The translations under genes and the position numbers were made by a program. Source: Lingula anatina (Eukaryota; Brachiopoda; Lingulata; Lingulida; Lingulidae). Taken from it: a DNA stretch of 60,000 nucleotides. Below the pieces are notes generated by a model. The model was given only the letters and a program-made list of their open reading frames with translations. It ran no database searches and was not told the DNA's origin. Positions 27,492-38,447 of the stretch are shown here, one piece after another (within the stretch, counting starts at the first letter, position 1; every line of letters starts with the position of its first letter). The DNA lies in assembly GCF_001039355.2 (NCBI RefSeq), contig NW_019773513.1, positions 1,578,250-1,638,249 of the forward strand. Direction: 5' to 3'.

Positions 27492-27611
27492 AAATAATAC
27501 ACTGTTAACCCTAGCCCTATATACACGATAACATGTATGAATGGTTATATACATGATAGCATGTGTAGCATGCTACCGTGTATATCGTGCTTGTGGGCAG
27601 TGCATTATTTA
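27492..27611. mobile_element. Short palindromic (foldback) element
   Basis: A 120-base imperfect palindrome. The left end reads AATAATACACTG and the right end, reverse-complemented, AATAATGCACTG. Inner arms TATACACGATAACATG and ATATACACGGTAGCATG also pair. Non-coding; probably a minimal MITE or satellite-like foldback. No other copy was noticed in the window. Confidence 0.6.
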
Positions 27612-28567
27612 CTACCTAATAAACACACGGGAAAGTCGAAATGAAAGATGTTCACTTTATTAGACATAAACTTCATATTTACGGTAACTTACCAGCAACC
27701 TCCATCGCCTCTAATAATGTATATGATAAAAACAATGTACTAAATAGAAGCAAGGCGATAACATTACATGTTATCAACTTTTACATGGACAGATACTTAT
27801 TTAACTATTAAATTTAACTATTGTCTCGAGGAATGGTAAAACTCCTTTTATTAGCCCATCCATCATGTATTGGCAAATGCAGCATCAACAAGTAAATACA
27901 TGTATATCAATTAAAGCGTTGTAATATTTATGAGATAACCTTGTGGAATATACCAGTAGACCACAATAAGGTTATGGAATACGACAGATTCCAGTACCTT
28001 ACACGTTTGTCCTTTAGCCTCTTTGTCCTTTTAAGATGCACAATGTAACATTTTCCTGCGAAAAACTCGTCTTGCGGATATATCTCGAGTAAACGGTATA
28101 TTTTCAGAATATCCAACCAATGAGCCTTGCCATTACTCTGCAAAAAAAACTTTAAATGATCAAAAGTATTACTTGTCCTCAGTGAGTTCAACAAGAGTTT
28201 TTTTTTTTTAATTTTGTACTTGTGTTTAACATTTTCTCTTTGTACCTTACATTCAGCACAGGGACGTCTAGCTAAACGGATGTTGTCTCAGCAACAGCAA
28301 CACTGCGTCAATTAAACCTTACCCTTTAGAATGTACATGGGGAAACTTTTGAGCTCATATGCAAGATAAGAAAAGGTCAGTTCCATAGTAAGATCAATCG
28401 AAAACAAAGGTCGACTTGTCTGGTAATTCATCTTTAAGACTCTTTTAGAAGCAGGCTTTCTCTACTTCAGTATCGACCGTAATATCTACTATTTTTTGGG
28501 AAACGAAAGTAAGCGACTTATAGAAACTGATGGAGTATGAATGCAAGGGCCATGGTTAATCCTACTT
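27612..28567. other. Intergenic stretch downstream of the complete GPCR
   Basis: No supportable gene. The only longer frame (minus 27928-28194, 88 codons) has no recognisable domain. The right part probably contains or borders the 3' end of the receptor transcript. Confidence 0.6.
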
Positions 28568-28573
28568 TTTATT
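28568..28573 (-). promoter_or_regulatory. Candidate polyadenylation signal of the complete GPCR
   Basis: AATAAA on the minus strand, about 60 bases past the TAA stop of the receptor. Position and sequence fit a cleavage/polyadenylation signal. The surroundings are AT-rich, so a chance match is possible. Confidence 0.4.
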
Positions 28574-28632
28574 AACGTATTCAAACACGATAACCTGATT
28601 AATGATAGTCATATTCGTTTCTCACCATTCGT

Positions 28633-29928
28633 TTAACAATCTAGTATTTTCCTCATGTCGTCTCGAAAATTTTGGTTCATAAACGAATAGATGACAGGAT
28701 TAGTAACGTGGTTTATAAAGAAAAAGTAGAAAAATATTTTCGCCAAATTTGAATCAGGTATTTCAATAATGTTTGCGGTTATAAGAATTCCTGGCAAAAA
28801 ACTGATTAGAAACACCACCGCCACGACAAACAACATGGCGGCAGTTTTTAAATTTGCTGCTCTGTCTCGCGACTTTTCGAGAGTTTGTCTTCGCTGTAGG
28901 ATGGGTCGTTGGACTTTCGGGATAAATTCAATCTTTTCTCCGTTCCCACAATGGATGGAATTCATTTCTGTTTCTTCTGTCGTAGTAAGCACGGTCGTAG
29001 ATGTCCCATTGTTACCGTTGGTGGTAGCAGTGAGGCGACTGGGAACCACCTCTGTTCTCTGCCGCCGTCTCTTTCGTCGCCGTTCGATGACCGACATGTA
29101 TAAAAGTGAGTATAGGACGAGGACTATCACAAGCGATGTGAGATAAAGGCCAAGGTGGAAATACTTGTAAATTGTCCGCACCTCATCTCCGAGAAGCAGA
29201 GTGTTGGATATGCAGTAGCCGGTGTATTTGATTTCTTCGACTTCTTCTCGGCGCTCGGATGTCTGAAGAAGTTTGTTCCATGTCAGAGTAAGAGTATCGA
29301 GCAAACCACTTGTTGGACGTAGGTGAGCATCCGATGTATTGAACACAGACGTGTCAAAAGTTTGAAAAAACGCAGTGCCATTAGTAACATTGGTTGTGCT
29401 TGGGACAGAACATGCCTGGTAAACCCCATAACACAGGCTGACTACCAATCCTGCAATGCATGCCAATAAAACGAGTCCGGCAATGATCATTTTGGCCCTG
29501 GCCAGTGTCATTATATGTGCCAGAGGATGGCAAATACAAAGGTAGCGGTCAACGGCGATGGCGGACATGATGAATGCCGAGAAGGGGACAGAGGACGTCA
29601 TAAGAAATTTGTAAAGTTTGCACAGTACATCATATTCAATGTAAGAGCTGTAGTACTCTATGACCAGCGTGAAAGGGATATTTGCTATGCAGGTTATGAA
29701 ATCGGTTCCTGCCAGGGTAAGGATGAAAAGCGTAGATGTTTGGCGATCCCGCTTCTTGAAGTACACAACAAAAACCAAGGCGTTGCCTACAACACCTGTC
29801 ACGCAGAAAAAGGCCAAAAGTGCGAACAAAACGTATTCCTCTACTGAGAAGGGGTTCCTTGGCAGAGCATCGCATGCTATTTTTCTAAGGTGTAAAGTCC
29901 CATAAACTGAAATGTTCAGAGTAGTCAT
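28633..29928 (-). CDS. Rhodopsin-like (class A) orphan GPCR, complete, single exon
   Basis: Complete 431-residue seven-transmembrane receptor in one exon; a plasma-membrane G-protein-coupled receptor of unknown ligand. The N-terminus is short with NIS at 5; TM1 about 31-57 (N49 of GN), TM2 about 66-90 (D76), C103 at the TM3 start, DRY at 127-129, TM4 about 145-168, a very long extracellular loop 2 (about 169-252) with NVT, NGT and NTS sites and C239 as the likely disulfide partner of C103. TM5 is about 253-280, followed by a polybasic third intracellular loop (283-291) rich in Thr. TM6 is about 361-388 and TM7 about 396-414 with NPVIY (410-414), then a helix-8 segment ending in Cys431. Departures from canon: no Trp in TM4, no Pro in TM5, and the TM6 CWxP motif reads S-F-L-P. 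The start ATG has A at -3. Its paralogue is at 1-616. The layout resembles peptide-receptor-like class A families, but I cannot name an orthologue. Confidence 0.97.
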   Translation of the reverse strand: MTTLNISVYGTLHLRKIACDALPRNPFSVEEYVLFALLAFFCVTGVVGNALVFVVYFKKRDRQTSTLFILTLAGTDFITCIANIPFTLVIEYYSSYIEYDVLCKLYKFLMTSSVPFSAFIMSAIAVDRYLCICHPLAHIMTLARAKMIIAGLVLLACIAGLVVSLCYGVYQACSVPSTTNVTNGTAFFQTFDTSVFNTSDAHLRPTSGLLDTLTLTWNKLLQTSERREEVEEIKYTGYCISNTLLLGDEVRTIYKYFHLGLYLTSLVIVLVLYSLLYMSVIERRRKRRRQRTEVVPSRLTATTNGNNGTSTTVLTTTEETEMNSIHCGNGEKIEFIPKVQRPILQRRQTLEKSRDRAANLKTAAMLFVVAVVFLISFLPGILITANIIEIPDSNLAKIFFYFFFINHVTNPVIYSFMNQNFRDDMRKILDC

Positions 29929-31220
29929 ATTAGCTCCTTCGACACGACCTTTTTCTTGCTTTATTTTATTTTATTTTTGATTGTAATATGATAGCAAACG
30001 TTTCCGTGCAGTTTTAACACGCAAAGGTTAATTTCTATTGTCTCTGGCTTTCTCGCTGGAGATCAAAAGACTCAATCATACAATCCGTCTCTTTTTATTC
30101 TCGGCAGCCGACGCAAATCAATAACGTTGCTTAATGCGCTAATCTCACTTCTTTTTTTCTCTCTTTTTGTACCATTTGTCTCAATTAGGGTTAATTTCCT
30201 ATATGCCGCTTGAAAACCCCAGACGCACTGCGCCACGTGTAAGACAGGAGTCCTTGCCGTCGAAATCAAGTGTTTTCTGTATCACATCGCCATGGACCAT
30301 TCCTCTTCAGAAGGCCTCTGCAAGAAAGAGGAAGACGTTAATATGTTAAGATGAATACGCTGTACGATATTCACGATGCTTGAACCAAATTTGATATCTA
30401 ATGATAAATCAGAATTGAGCGTTTGAGTGCCATTTAATGTACCGCTTACAATTATCCACTATGAGGATCTGTCGATCGAAGAGATGCATACACTCATAAA
30501 CTGACATCAAATTCAGTATTAATAAACTTTTTCCCAGCCCATGCCAGTTCATACGTAGTCGAAAATTCATATACATGTATCAATAATTGATTTACACCTT
30601 GAATGTCTCTTTGCACGTTGGATGTTTTACTCCAGACAAAATAGCCACTAGCAACTAGTTTAATTACAATCGCAATTCGACAGTATGTACAGTTTTTCTG
30701 AATATATTTCACCGCAAAATCAACAAGCGCCAACGGTTACATTGAGAACTCTGTAGTAAGGCTTCAAGATTGAAGCGTTAAGAAATATGCTGTAAATACT
30801 CGACGGATTAAAATAAATCAATTTATAGACAACTAAACCAGAAGTATTGCAAGGTATCCCTGGGAAATTACATCGCTTAATCTTTCAAGTACTCTCAAAA
30901 TAACATTTAACAAACACAACACAAAGATACACACATACATACATGTCAATGTTTATCATCAAACATACGTGTAGCATCGTTGTGTCAGTTTGAAAATCCC
31001 GCAACAAAATGTGAAAATAAGTGTACACGCCGTACAGTAAATTAAGTTAAAGTTAAAGTTTACATTAGTCGTCCGTATGTAGAATATCGTTTCAGGTGCT
31101 TTTAACATCTGTAGCCATACAGTGACCAGCCAATCACGGTGTCCCCAGGGATGACGACACAATGCTTTCAAACTAGATACAGATGCATATATACAAATGC
31201 TAGAATAAATGGTTAGCCTA
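29929..31220. other. Upstream region of the complete GPCR
   Basis: Immediate 5' flank of the minus-strand receptor. It presumably carries the promoter and 5' UTR, but I find no diagnostic core promoter element. An AT-rich tract (ATTTTATTTT-like) lies about 30-45 bases upstream of the ATG. No coding frame is convincing. Confidence 0.6.
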
Positions 31221-31495
31221 AGAGCGCATTCAGAGCAAGTTGATCCGCGGACTAACAAATCGTGGATCAAATATGGCCGACTCACTTTAAAGCAATGTCG
31301 ACTAATCATCTAATGGTCTCCCCGCCTTCACACACGCCATCATTGCAAGGGCCTAGCAATTAACCTCGGAGCCGAAATTTCATTCGTTTAATGGCGCGTG
31401 TGGAGTCGGGGAGGCCACCAGGGAATTAGGCGGCTTGCTTTTAAGTGGGACTGACAATATTTAGTCCGCGGATTATCTGTTCTGAATGGAACCTT
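31221..31495. mobile_element. Foldback MITE family B, copy 1
   Basis: An element of about 275 bases whose two halves are imperfect inverted repeats along nearly the whole length. Left end: CATTCAGAGCA then ATCCGCGGACTAA; right end reverse-complemented: CATTCAGAACA then ATCCGCGGACTAA. Further inward, CTCCCCGCCTTCACACACGC pairs with CTCCCCGACTCCACACGC. A shorter sister copy is at 33515-33682. Non-coding. It lies about 1.3 kb upstream of the complete receptor gene. Confidence 0.87.
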
Positions 31496-32250
31496 ACATC
31501 CAAACGCAATATACAGTACACTGCACACTGTAAATATTCCTGTATGTAAAATCGACTTGCTGGCAGCAGAAAGAGACAACACCTACATACATATAGCAGA
31601 AGACTTTGGTGACTAAATTATGTTCGCTTAACCTACTGGGAGTTTATCAGAGCTTAAGTACGTTCCAGCATTACATTTACCTAGATCAACACACCTGCTT
31701 AAAGTAGCCTAACAAGGCCTTCTCTCTATTTAATTTCCGGCGCGACAAAACTTGGGCTCTTCTCGAATATCCCTTCATTTCGCAGTCACTTGTCAGGCTT
31801 TAAGACCGTTGACCACAATTATCTGATCGAGTGGCTTCAGATTAAACACAAGGCCAATTATGGTGAAAAACATAAGCATAACAATGTATTCGGAAAGTGA
31901 CTTATTTATCTAACACTACAGATGCGTTAGTACAGCTGACACAAGGATATGTGTATGTCTGGGCTTTCCACAAACACGAAATGGTTGTTATGTGATAACA
32001 TAAATGTTATTGTATACAACATGCAACAGATTCGTGATCGACTATTATTGGACAGCAATCAATAAAAAGACATTTTGCATGGTAAAATTATCTGACAGTA
32101 CATTTGAAATCTGCCCTTACTTCGGCAAGCAGTACGGCTAACCCATTCTCGAATAAAGAAAGCATTACTTGTTGGTATCTTTTCACCACCTACGCCGCCT
32201 GTTTAATCGTCCCCTTCCACATTTATCGCCTAGTACATGTAGTGAAGTCT

Positions 32251-32276
32251 AAATAGATAGATATCTCTATCTATTT
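32251..32276. repeat. Perfect 26-base hairpin
   Basis: Arms AAATAGATAGA and TCTATCTATTT, 11 bases each, around the loop TATC. It is about 65 bases from foldback element C copy 1 and has no known function. Confidence 0.9.
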
Positions 32277-32341
32277 CTCGGTGTGGTCGCAATGCCTTTG
32301 TCGCCTTTAGCCACGTAAATCGCCACTGCTTCTGTCTCTTA

Positions 32342-32555
32342 GGGTGCATTCCCATAGATTTTAGATCGATCTATCCCCGTGGGGAGTCTCACTAGATTAC
32401 TGTCAGATAATCCGGCTTGAATGTCCGTCCCGCCTACTACAAGCTGTAAGGGGGTAAATAACTTTTGTGCCCGCTCGGCTGACAGCTATTTAGCGTGAAC
32501 CCCCAGGGAGTTAGGTCGATCTAGGTGGATCGATCTAATCTCTGGGAATGGGGTC
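32342..32555. mobile_element. Foldback MITE family C, copy 1
   Basis: A 214-base non-coding element flanked on both sides by TTA, a plausible 3-bp target duplication. The left terminus is GGGTGCATTCCCATAGAT and the right, reverse-complemented, GACCCCATTCCCAGAGAT; both continue into GATCGATC-containing arms. The interior shares CGCCTACT...AAGCTG...AGGGGGTAA with copy 2 at 38194-38447. A 3-bp TTA duplication would fit PIF/Harbinger-type transposition, but that assignment is an inference. Confidence 0.83.
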
Positions 32556-33514
32556 TTATACTCTGGCCAGGGTAATAATGAAACAAATCTTCAGAAATGA
32601 TAGCTTTCGTACCTGTCATTTCTCGTCACTAACAATCGGTTACTTTGCATTTTCAATTTACCCTCGTTAGACTTCACTTTCCTCACTTTTCTTGACAACC
32701 TATGTATACGTAAACGATCAGCTATGAACAAATGCTCCTTTCTCATATGAATAACTATACCCTCCTTGTGAATACACGATCCAGCTACTTGCTTAATTTT
32801 CTGACGGGGCTTACAGAATCTTTAACTTATCTGGTAAAGTATTAATATAATTTTTTACGTATCCCGTATCTCAGAACTAACTCACCTTCAAGCTAGCTTG
32901 ACCCCACATTTCATACATGCATTCAAATGTTAATATATCGTTGCAATTATGTGCAATTCTTTCAGATTTCTTCTCGCAATTACCACTTTCACGTCCTCAA
33001 ACAATCTAAATAAACAGGGTCTATTCATAAACAAATTAAGTTTCACTTGTCAATGAACTGAGATTTACCAGCCTATATTTTGCCCCCACCCCCCTCATCC
33101 CTCTCTGAGGAGTGGAAGATAGAAGCTGGATAACTCAGTCCCATCATTTTTATTGAGTTTTGTCTCATGTAGCCTGATGTTAAAAGCTTCAAGAATTTTA
33201 CAGTGGGAGTAACTTTTTTCCTTGTCCAGTATTTTAATTTTTTTCTTTTCTGGTTACTGTTGTTAAATTATGTCCCTTTTTTTCTCTTTTTTCTTGCTGC
33301 TGACGGGTTTTTTTTTCGAATACAACTCCAAATGAAATTGTAATTTCTAGAAATAAGTAAATAAAATTACATTTACAAACTGCAAATATAACATACCATT
33401 TCAGCGGTAAAAGTCGACTGTGTAACACGTGATCCAGAAAGGCCTACCAGCACCAGCATATGGATGAACAGGTGGGAAGGCCCGTGAGAAAAGAAGTCAA
33501 GACTCCAAGCCTTG

Positions 33515-33682
33515 AAGGCCCCATTCAGAATAGGGGACTAACTAGTCCGAGCGTCAAATATGGCCCACCCACTTAAAAACTTCCCCACGGAATATCTATT
33601 TAGTGTCTATTAGCGGATTAGACGGCAAGCTTTATAGTGGGTCGCCATATTTGACCCTCCAAGTTAGCTGAACGCAATGAAG
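33515..33682. mobile_element. Foldback MITE family B, copy 2 (shorter)
   Basis: About 168 bases. The left arm has CCATTCAGAATAGGGGACTAA, then GTCAAATATGGCCCACCCACT; the right arm, reverse-complemented, has GGGTCAAATATGGCGACCCACT and GCTTGCCGTCTAATCCGC. The TCAAATATGG and GCxxGCCGxCTAATxC blocks match copy 1 at 31221-31495, which identifies the family; the right terminus is more diverged. Confidence 0.8.
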
Positions 33683-36600
33683 TATTAGTAGCAGTAGTAG
33701 TAGGAGGAGGAGGAGGAGATCTATGTGCATCTTATGAAAAATATGTTTGATAAATATATATAAATATGTTTTTCAGTAATCATTCTGATATCTTTTAAAA
33801 TGTAACACTTGCTTTTCAGTTCATATGCTCTGTTGAATAACTTTCTTTCAGTTACCTTTTTTGCTATTTAAGCTTTGGAAAAATCACACCTCCCCATGCT
33901 TCATAACTAAAATATCGTAAGGGCTGGGTGCCCGGCCAGTTAAGTTGTCAGTTAAGGCGGTCAGTAACTTTAATCTGTCTTAATTAAACGTTTTGTAATT
34001 TGCAGGCGTTTAGCCACAGGCTCCCTGCACATTGCACATTGTATACATATGTGTGCTTTTTAGATTTCATTACTTCAATTTCTTTTTTACTGTTTTTCCA
34101 AACAGGTGTTTTGCTCTTAAGATAAGAGCCCATTTCGTAAGTCAAATAACTATATTGATTGTTTTAGAATAGACATAAGGTATGACAAAGAGAAACAGTG
34201 ATTTTACTTTATGTAGGTCTAGTGAAGCACGTGTAACTTTATCTCTGTTAACATGAATACAAAGAAAAAATGAGGTTTGGATGTAAAAGGTCGATAAGAT
34301 TTGTTTAGATCAGTCTTAAATGTGACGCAAAAAAGGCTTGGTTCCCATGTTACAGTTTCCTGAAATAAGAATGACTAACGTATAAAACATCGAATGCACT
34401 GCGCAAATATAATTTGCTGTAGTCCTGTTTCAAGTTATGAAAGCAAAATAGAATAGCATAATTCATTGCTTCTTTTCCATCGTATGGGACTCTGTTCCAA
34501 ACTATTTGAGCAATAATATTGACCGAGGCCTACGAGTAACGATTTTACTTACTTCAACACTCATCAGTTAATGTAACATAACAGTACGTAATACACTCTC
34601 TAGCCAAGATTCATTACACTGGAACCGGAAGAACCCATGTGGTGTCACGTGGCACAGGAAGCAAGCTTCCTCAAAAACAAGTCCGGTGATCCCAAACAAA
34701 ATTTTCAGAAAAACACATTCCATAAAAGACCAATAATCTCAAATGGTATAATGTCTGTATAAGAATAACCTTCATATCCGTTTTGCACAGCGTAATTCCT
34801 TACAATAGGAAGAAAAAAGCATACATCATTGTTGATATTGAATTGCGCAGCAGGCAGTGCTATTTTCTACAACTGAATTAATATATTATAGCTGTGAGAG
34901 TCGAAGATGTTGAAGAATGTGCTTTACGTTTTTCGTTTATGTAAAATTTCCTTTGACCAAATCTGCTACACATACGCCCCATATTTGAACCATTTCAATA
35001 TGAATTCCTATTACACTTGTCCTGGAACTTTGAATGTCTTGATGTCGGCTGTCTAGGAAAACCAAACCCTTGTCGTACTTCACCTTTTGCAATCAAATGC
35101 AGCCAAGTCATTTTATGTTATGAATAATGTAAAATGAAGGCACATGATGGATAGACTTATGACGCCGTACTTGTATGTTACCAGCTGATAATATCGCATA
35201 TTCTTACTGATTATCGTCTACGTTGAGGTTCTTAATTAGGCTAACTGTCGCATTCCTTTAAATTTTGGCTCAACCAAGTTAACAAATGAAACTATCTATT
35301 TTCGCGTGTAATTTTGAAAGTCGAAAACCAGATGTTTGTACATGACAAAATCATGAAACAAAACGTTCAACGTTGTAGAAAACTTGGTGCATGGTCAATT
35401 TGATCTGAGGCCTGCAGTATCTGATATGTAAGTCGGCATATTAAAACTGCTCACCGCTCACAAAGGAAAAAAAAAACAGGGCAGATTTTATATTAAATCT
35501 GCAATTACTTCGATTATCTTTCTTTTGATGGATAGTTAAAAGGAACTCCGGAAAAAATGTCAATAAAACTGCAGTTATTAGACAAAAATATTCTGAGAAT
35601 TCAGGGTTCAAACTATGTCAATTACGGTAAATCTAGATGACTTGACTTTTGGGCACACTCAAAATGCTTTGTGAAATACCACTCATGTTTCTATCAAGTC
35701 GCCTTTTTTGCAAAGGAGGTAAATTATTCTACAATCATTTACGCTCAATAAATTAGCTTTGCATTCGATGGCATCTGTTCAGCTTTTCTGTGCAGTTCTA
35801 GCTTTGTTTCCACTTTCTTCAATATCGGTTTAAGATTATTCGCTAAACGAACGGATAGAAACATTTAATCTGTACTGTTTTCAAAATCAAACGGTATCTG
35901 AATAACGATCATAGTAGGCCCTACTTAAGACAAGAACACGAACATCTGTTTTTTTACTGCAATTCATGGATGGTATAAGAACCTTTCGTTTGGCAACAGA
36001 GTGATTTTTACCAATGTCAAATTACTAACATCCTCCCCAGTATCTCTTTATCCAACATATGTTAAAAAGTACGCACGCACGGGCGCGAAAACAGACACAA
36101 ACGCAAGCATGCACAGCCACAAACACGCTATCACACTCAATGTCTGCCTTGACTGTCTCACACCTACCTTCTTCAGCGTCTGCTTTAGACTACTCAAAGT
36201 GCTGCAACTGTTATGGAAAATCGACATCCGTACGGATGATCTTTAAAGCGAGCTAGACAAGTCGTTTGGAAATTATCGAAAGTCAGAATGGCATCATTCT
36301 TTCGTATTTCGTCTCGATATCCTAAAATTTTCAGAATCTGTTTTCATAATTATGTGCCGATGCCAAAACGGTCAAAACTGACACAAAATCCCTCACCTCA
36401 AATAAATACATTTATCAGTCACTGCCTGCCCCAAGTGTCTGACTCGAGCATAATGTTCCATCTTAAAAACATTCTATTGGTTCTTTCGAACTGCCCTTTC
36501 TCTCTCGTCCTGATAATCCAATTGATGAATGAGCATTTGATAAAGTTTTGCTGGAATTAGTTCTAATCACAGCGCAAATTGCTCAACCTCAAGAAAAAAC

Positions 36601-37008
36601 GGAAATTGAAAACCTTTGACTGATGAAGAATCGTCGCTGGTAATTGGTCATGAATTACATATTTTTTCTGATTGTACGCCTTTGATTTAGTGCCAAATTA
36701 AAAGATAAGGCCAAACGTCTCGCAAAGAGCAAGAGGAAAAGCGTAATTGGCGCTACTGGTTCTAAGAAGCTGACACAAACGGCTGTCATTTAAGGTTCAG
36801 TATACCACAGTGACAGGTCGGAGGTGATCCGGGACTCATCGTTATCTGGGGGTGTATCTGTATGTCTAAGTCCATCCTCTTTGTTGGTGGGTGAAATGCA
36901 AAAACTCACTTTGAAAGCTTGCTCAAATTATATGTAATCACATTCTTATAAAACCACGCCTTTAATACGTTTATATATATATTATATTTATAGAAATAAA
37001 TGGTACTT

Positions 37009-37082
<74 letters not shown>

Positions 37083-38193
37083 TCCAAAAAAATACTTTAC
37101 CGCACGCTGAGCAATTCCATTGCCAGAAACTGTAGAGGCTAGTACGTCCACACACTAGGATGCCGGCCTGTCCTTATTGCAAGTAATGAACAAATCGTTA
37201 TAGCTTAATCATAAAGATGCATATCTCTCAATTAGTATAAACACTCCTGTGAGACCAAATATATTAAATAACTTCCCGTGACAATTAAGTGTAACTAATT
37301 AGAAGCAAACAACTCCCAGCGAAAAGAGGATATTTACAACAGAATCATAAGGGTTTGACCATTTAATCTTATTATTGGACCAGAAGAAAAGATGACAACT
37401 AGGTAACGCACGGTTATGCCACGTGTGTACAAGGTATCGCATCTAGAACCAACAATTTAGTCGGGAAGATTACTGCTGGATTTTTCTTTGATCTAAAGAT
37501 ATTACGATCGCTCTATAAATTGATCATTATTGCTCCAGTGAAATCCATTACTGACATTGCGAATTCGCCATTTTCAGTATTGAAAAATAATCATGGTTGT
37601 TTCTTATTTCAGACCGGTGCTGACGCATTTCAGAATAGCGGCATGTTATTCTCTGAGAGAGATGAACGGCTCTAAATCAGTTCAAATGTGTAGGCATCAG
37701 ATCTAGAACAAATCAATTGCTGTTCTCAGCTTGTCAAAACAAAAGTGTAAAGCATCCGTATTCAAAGAAGTCGTTCTAAGCAAAAAAAAAAAACGTTTAC
37801 GTCACTACCTGTTCCCCTTTAAAATTTAAAATCTGATCCGAATCTGAGTAGAATTCAGCTGGTTTTGTTATAAGTATATAATTATGTTACAATTAAATCT
37901 TTACTGGCAACCAACCGTTAGAGAAATATAGGTTAAACATTATTAATCTATGCCTAATTATATAAGTACACAATGAGATATAAGGCGGAACATCGTACAG
38001 GCATTCTTTGCAGCTATGACTTCAACTATAAAGTAACAGGTGGTATGCTTGCAATAATCCATTGCATCGATTTGTTTGTCAACCTGTCATTTTAAACAAT
38101 CCTATTTACTAACAAATGCAGTCGCCGATCATTTGGCGACTTTCTGTGCTAACGTCGCTCCCGGTCCTGAACGTATATGATCCTGCTCTATGA
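33683..38193. other. Intergenic stretch without recognisable genes
   Basis: About 4.5 kb. It contains a short GTA/GGA triplet run near 33694-33718 and the long AT microsatellite at 37013-37080. No frame exceeds about 90 codons and none shows a domain signature. Confidence 0.65.
37013..37080. repeat. (AT)34 microsatellite
   Basis: A perfect AT run of 68 bases; self-complementary, so prone to cruciform extrusion and length errors. Confidence 0.98.
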
Positions 38194-38447
38194 GACCATT
38201 CCCAGAGACTATCGTACTAACTTTGGATCGAACTATCTCCAAGGGGATTCTAGTTTAATTGCAATAAACCTAAGCGGCTTATGTGTCTGTCACGCCTACT
38301 GAAGCTGATAGGGGGTAAGATACTATCGCTTAGCAGCTTTAGTAGGTGTCCCACACATCTAAGCCACTTAAGTTGAAAGCAATTTAACGAGAAACCCGTG
38401 GAGATGGACCGATCCTGATAGATCGATCTAGGGATGGGAACCCAGTC
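38194..38447. mobile_element. Foldback MITE family C, copy 2
   Basis: A 254-base palindromic element. Termini are GACCATTCCCAGAGAC on the left and, reverse-complemented, GACTGGGTTCCCATCCC on the right. Inner arms pair through AAGCGGCTTA...CGCCTACTGAAGCTG and AAGTGGCTTA...CACCTACTAAAGCTG, so most of the element can fold on itself. The interior and GATCGATCTA arms are shared with copy 1 at 32342-32555. The immediate flanks (TGA and TAT) do not form a clear target duplication. Confidence 0.83.

Noticed and set aside
28769-29146. Plus-strand frame of 125 codons inside the receptor gene
   Set aside because: Shadow of the minus-strand GPCR coding sequence.
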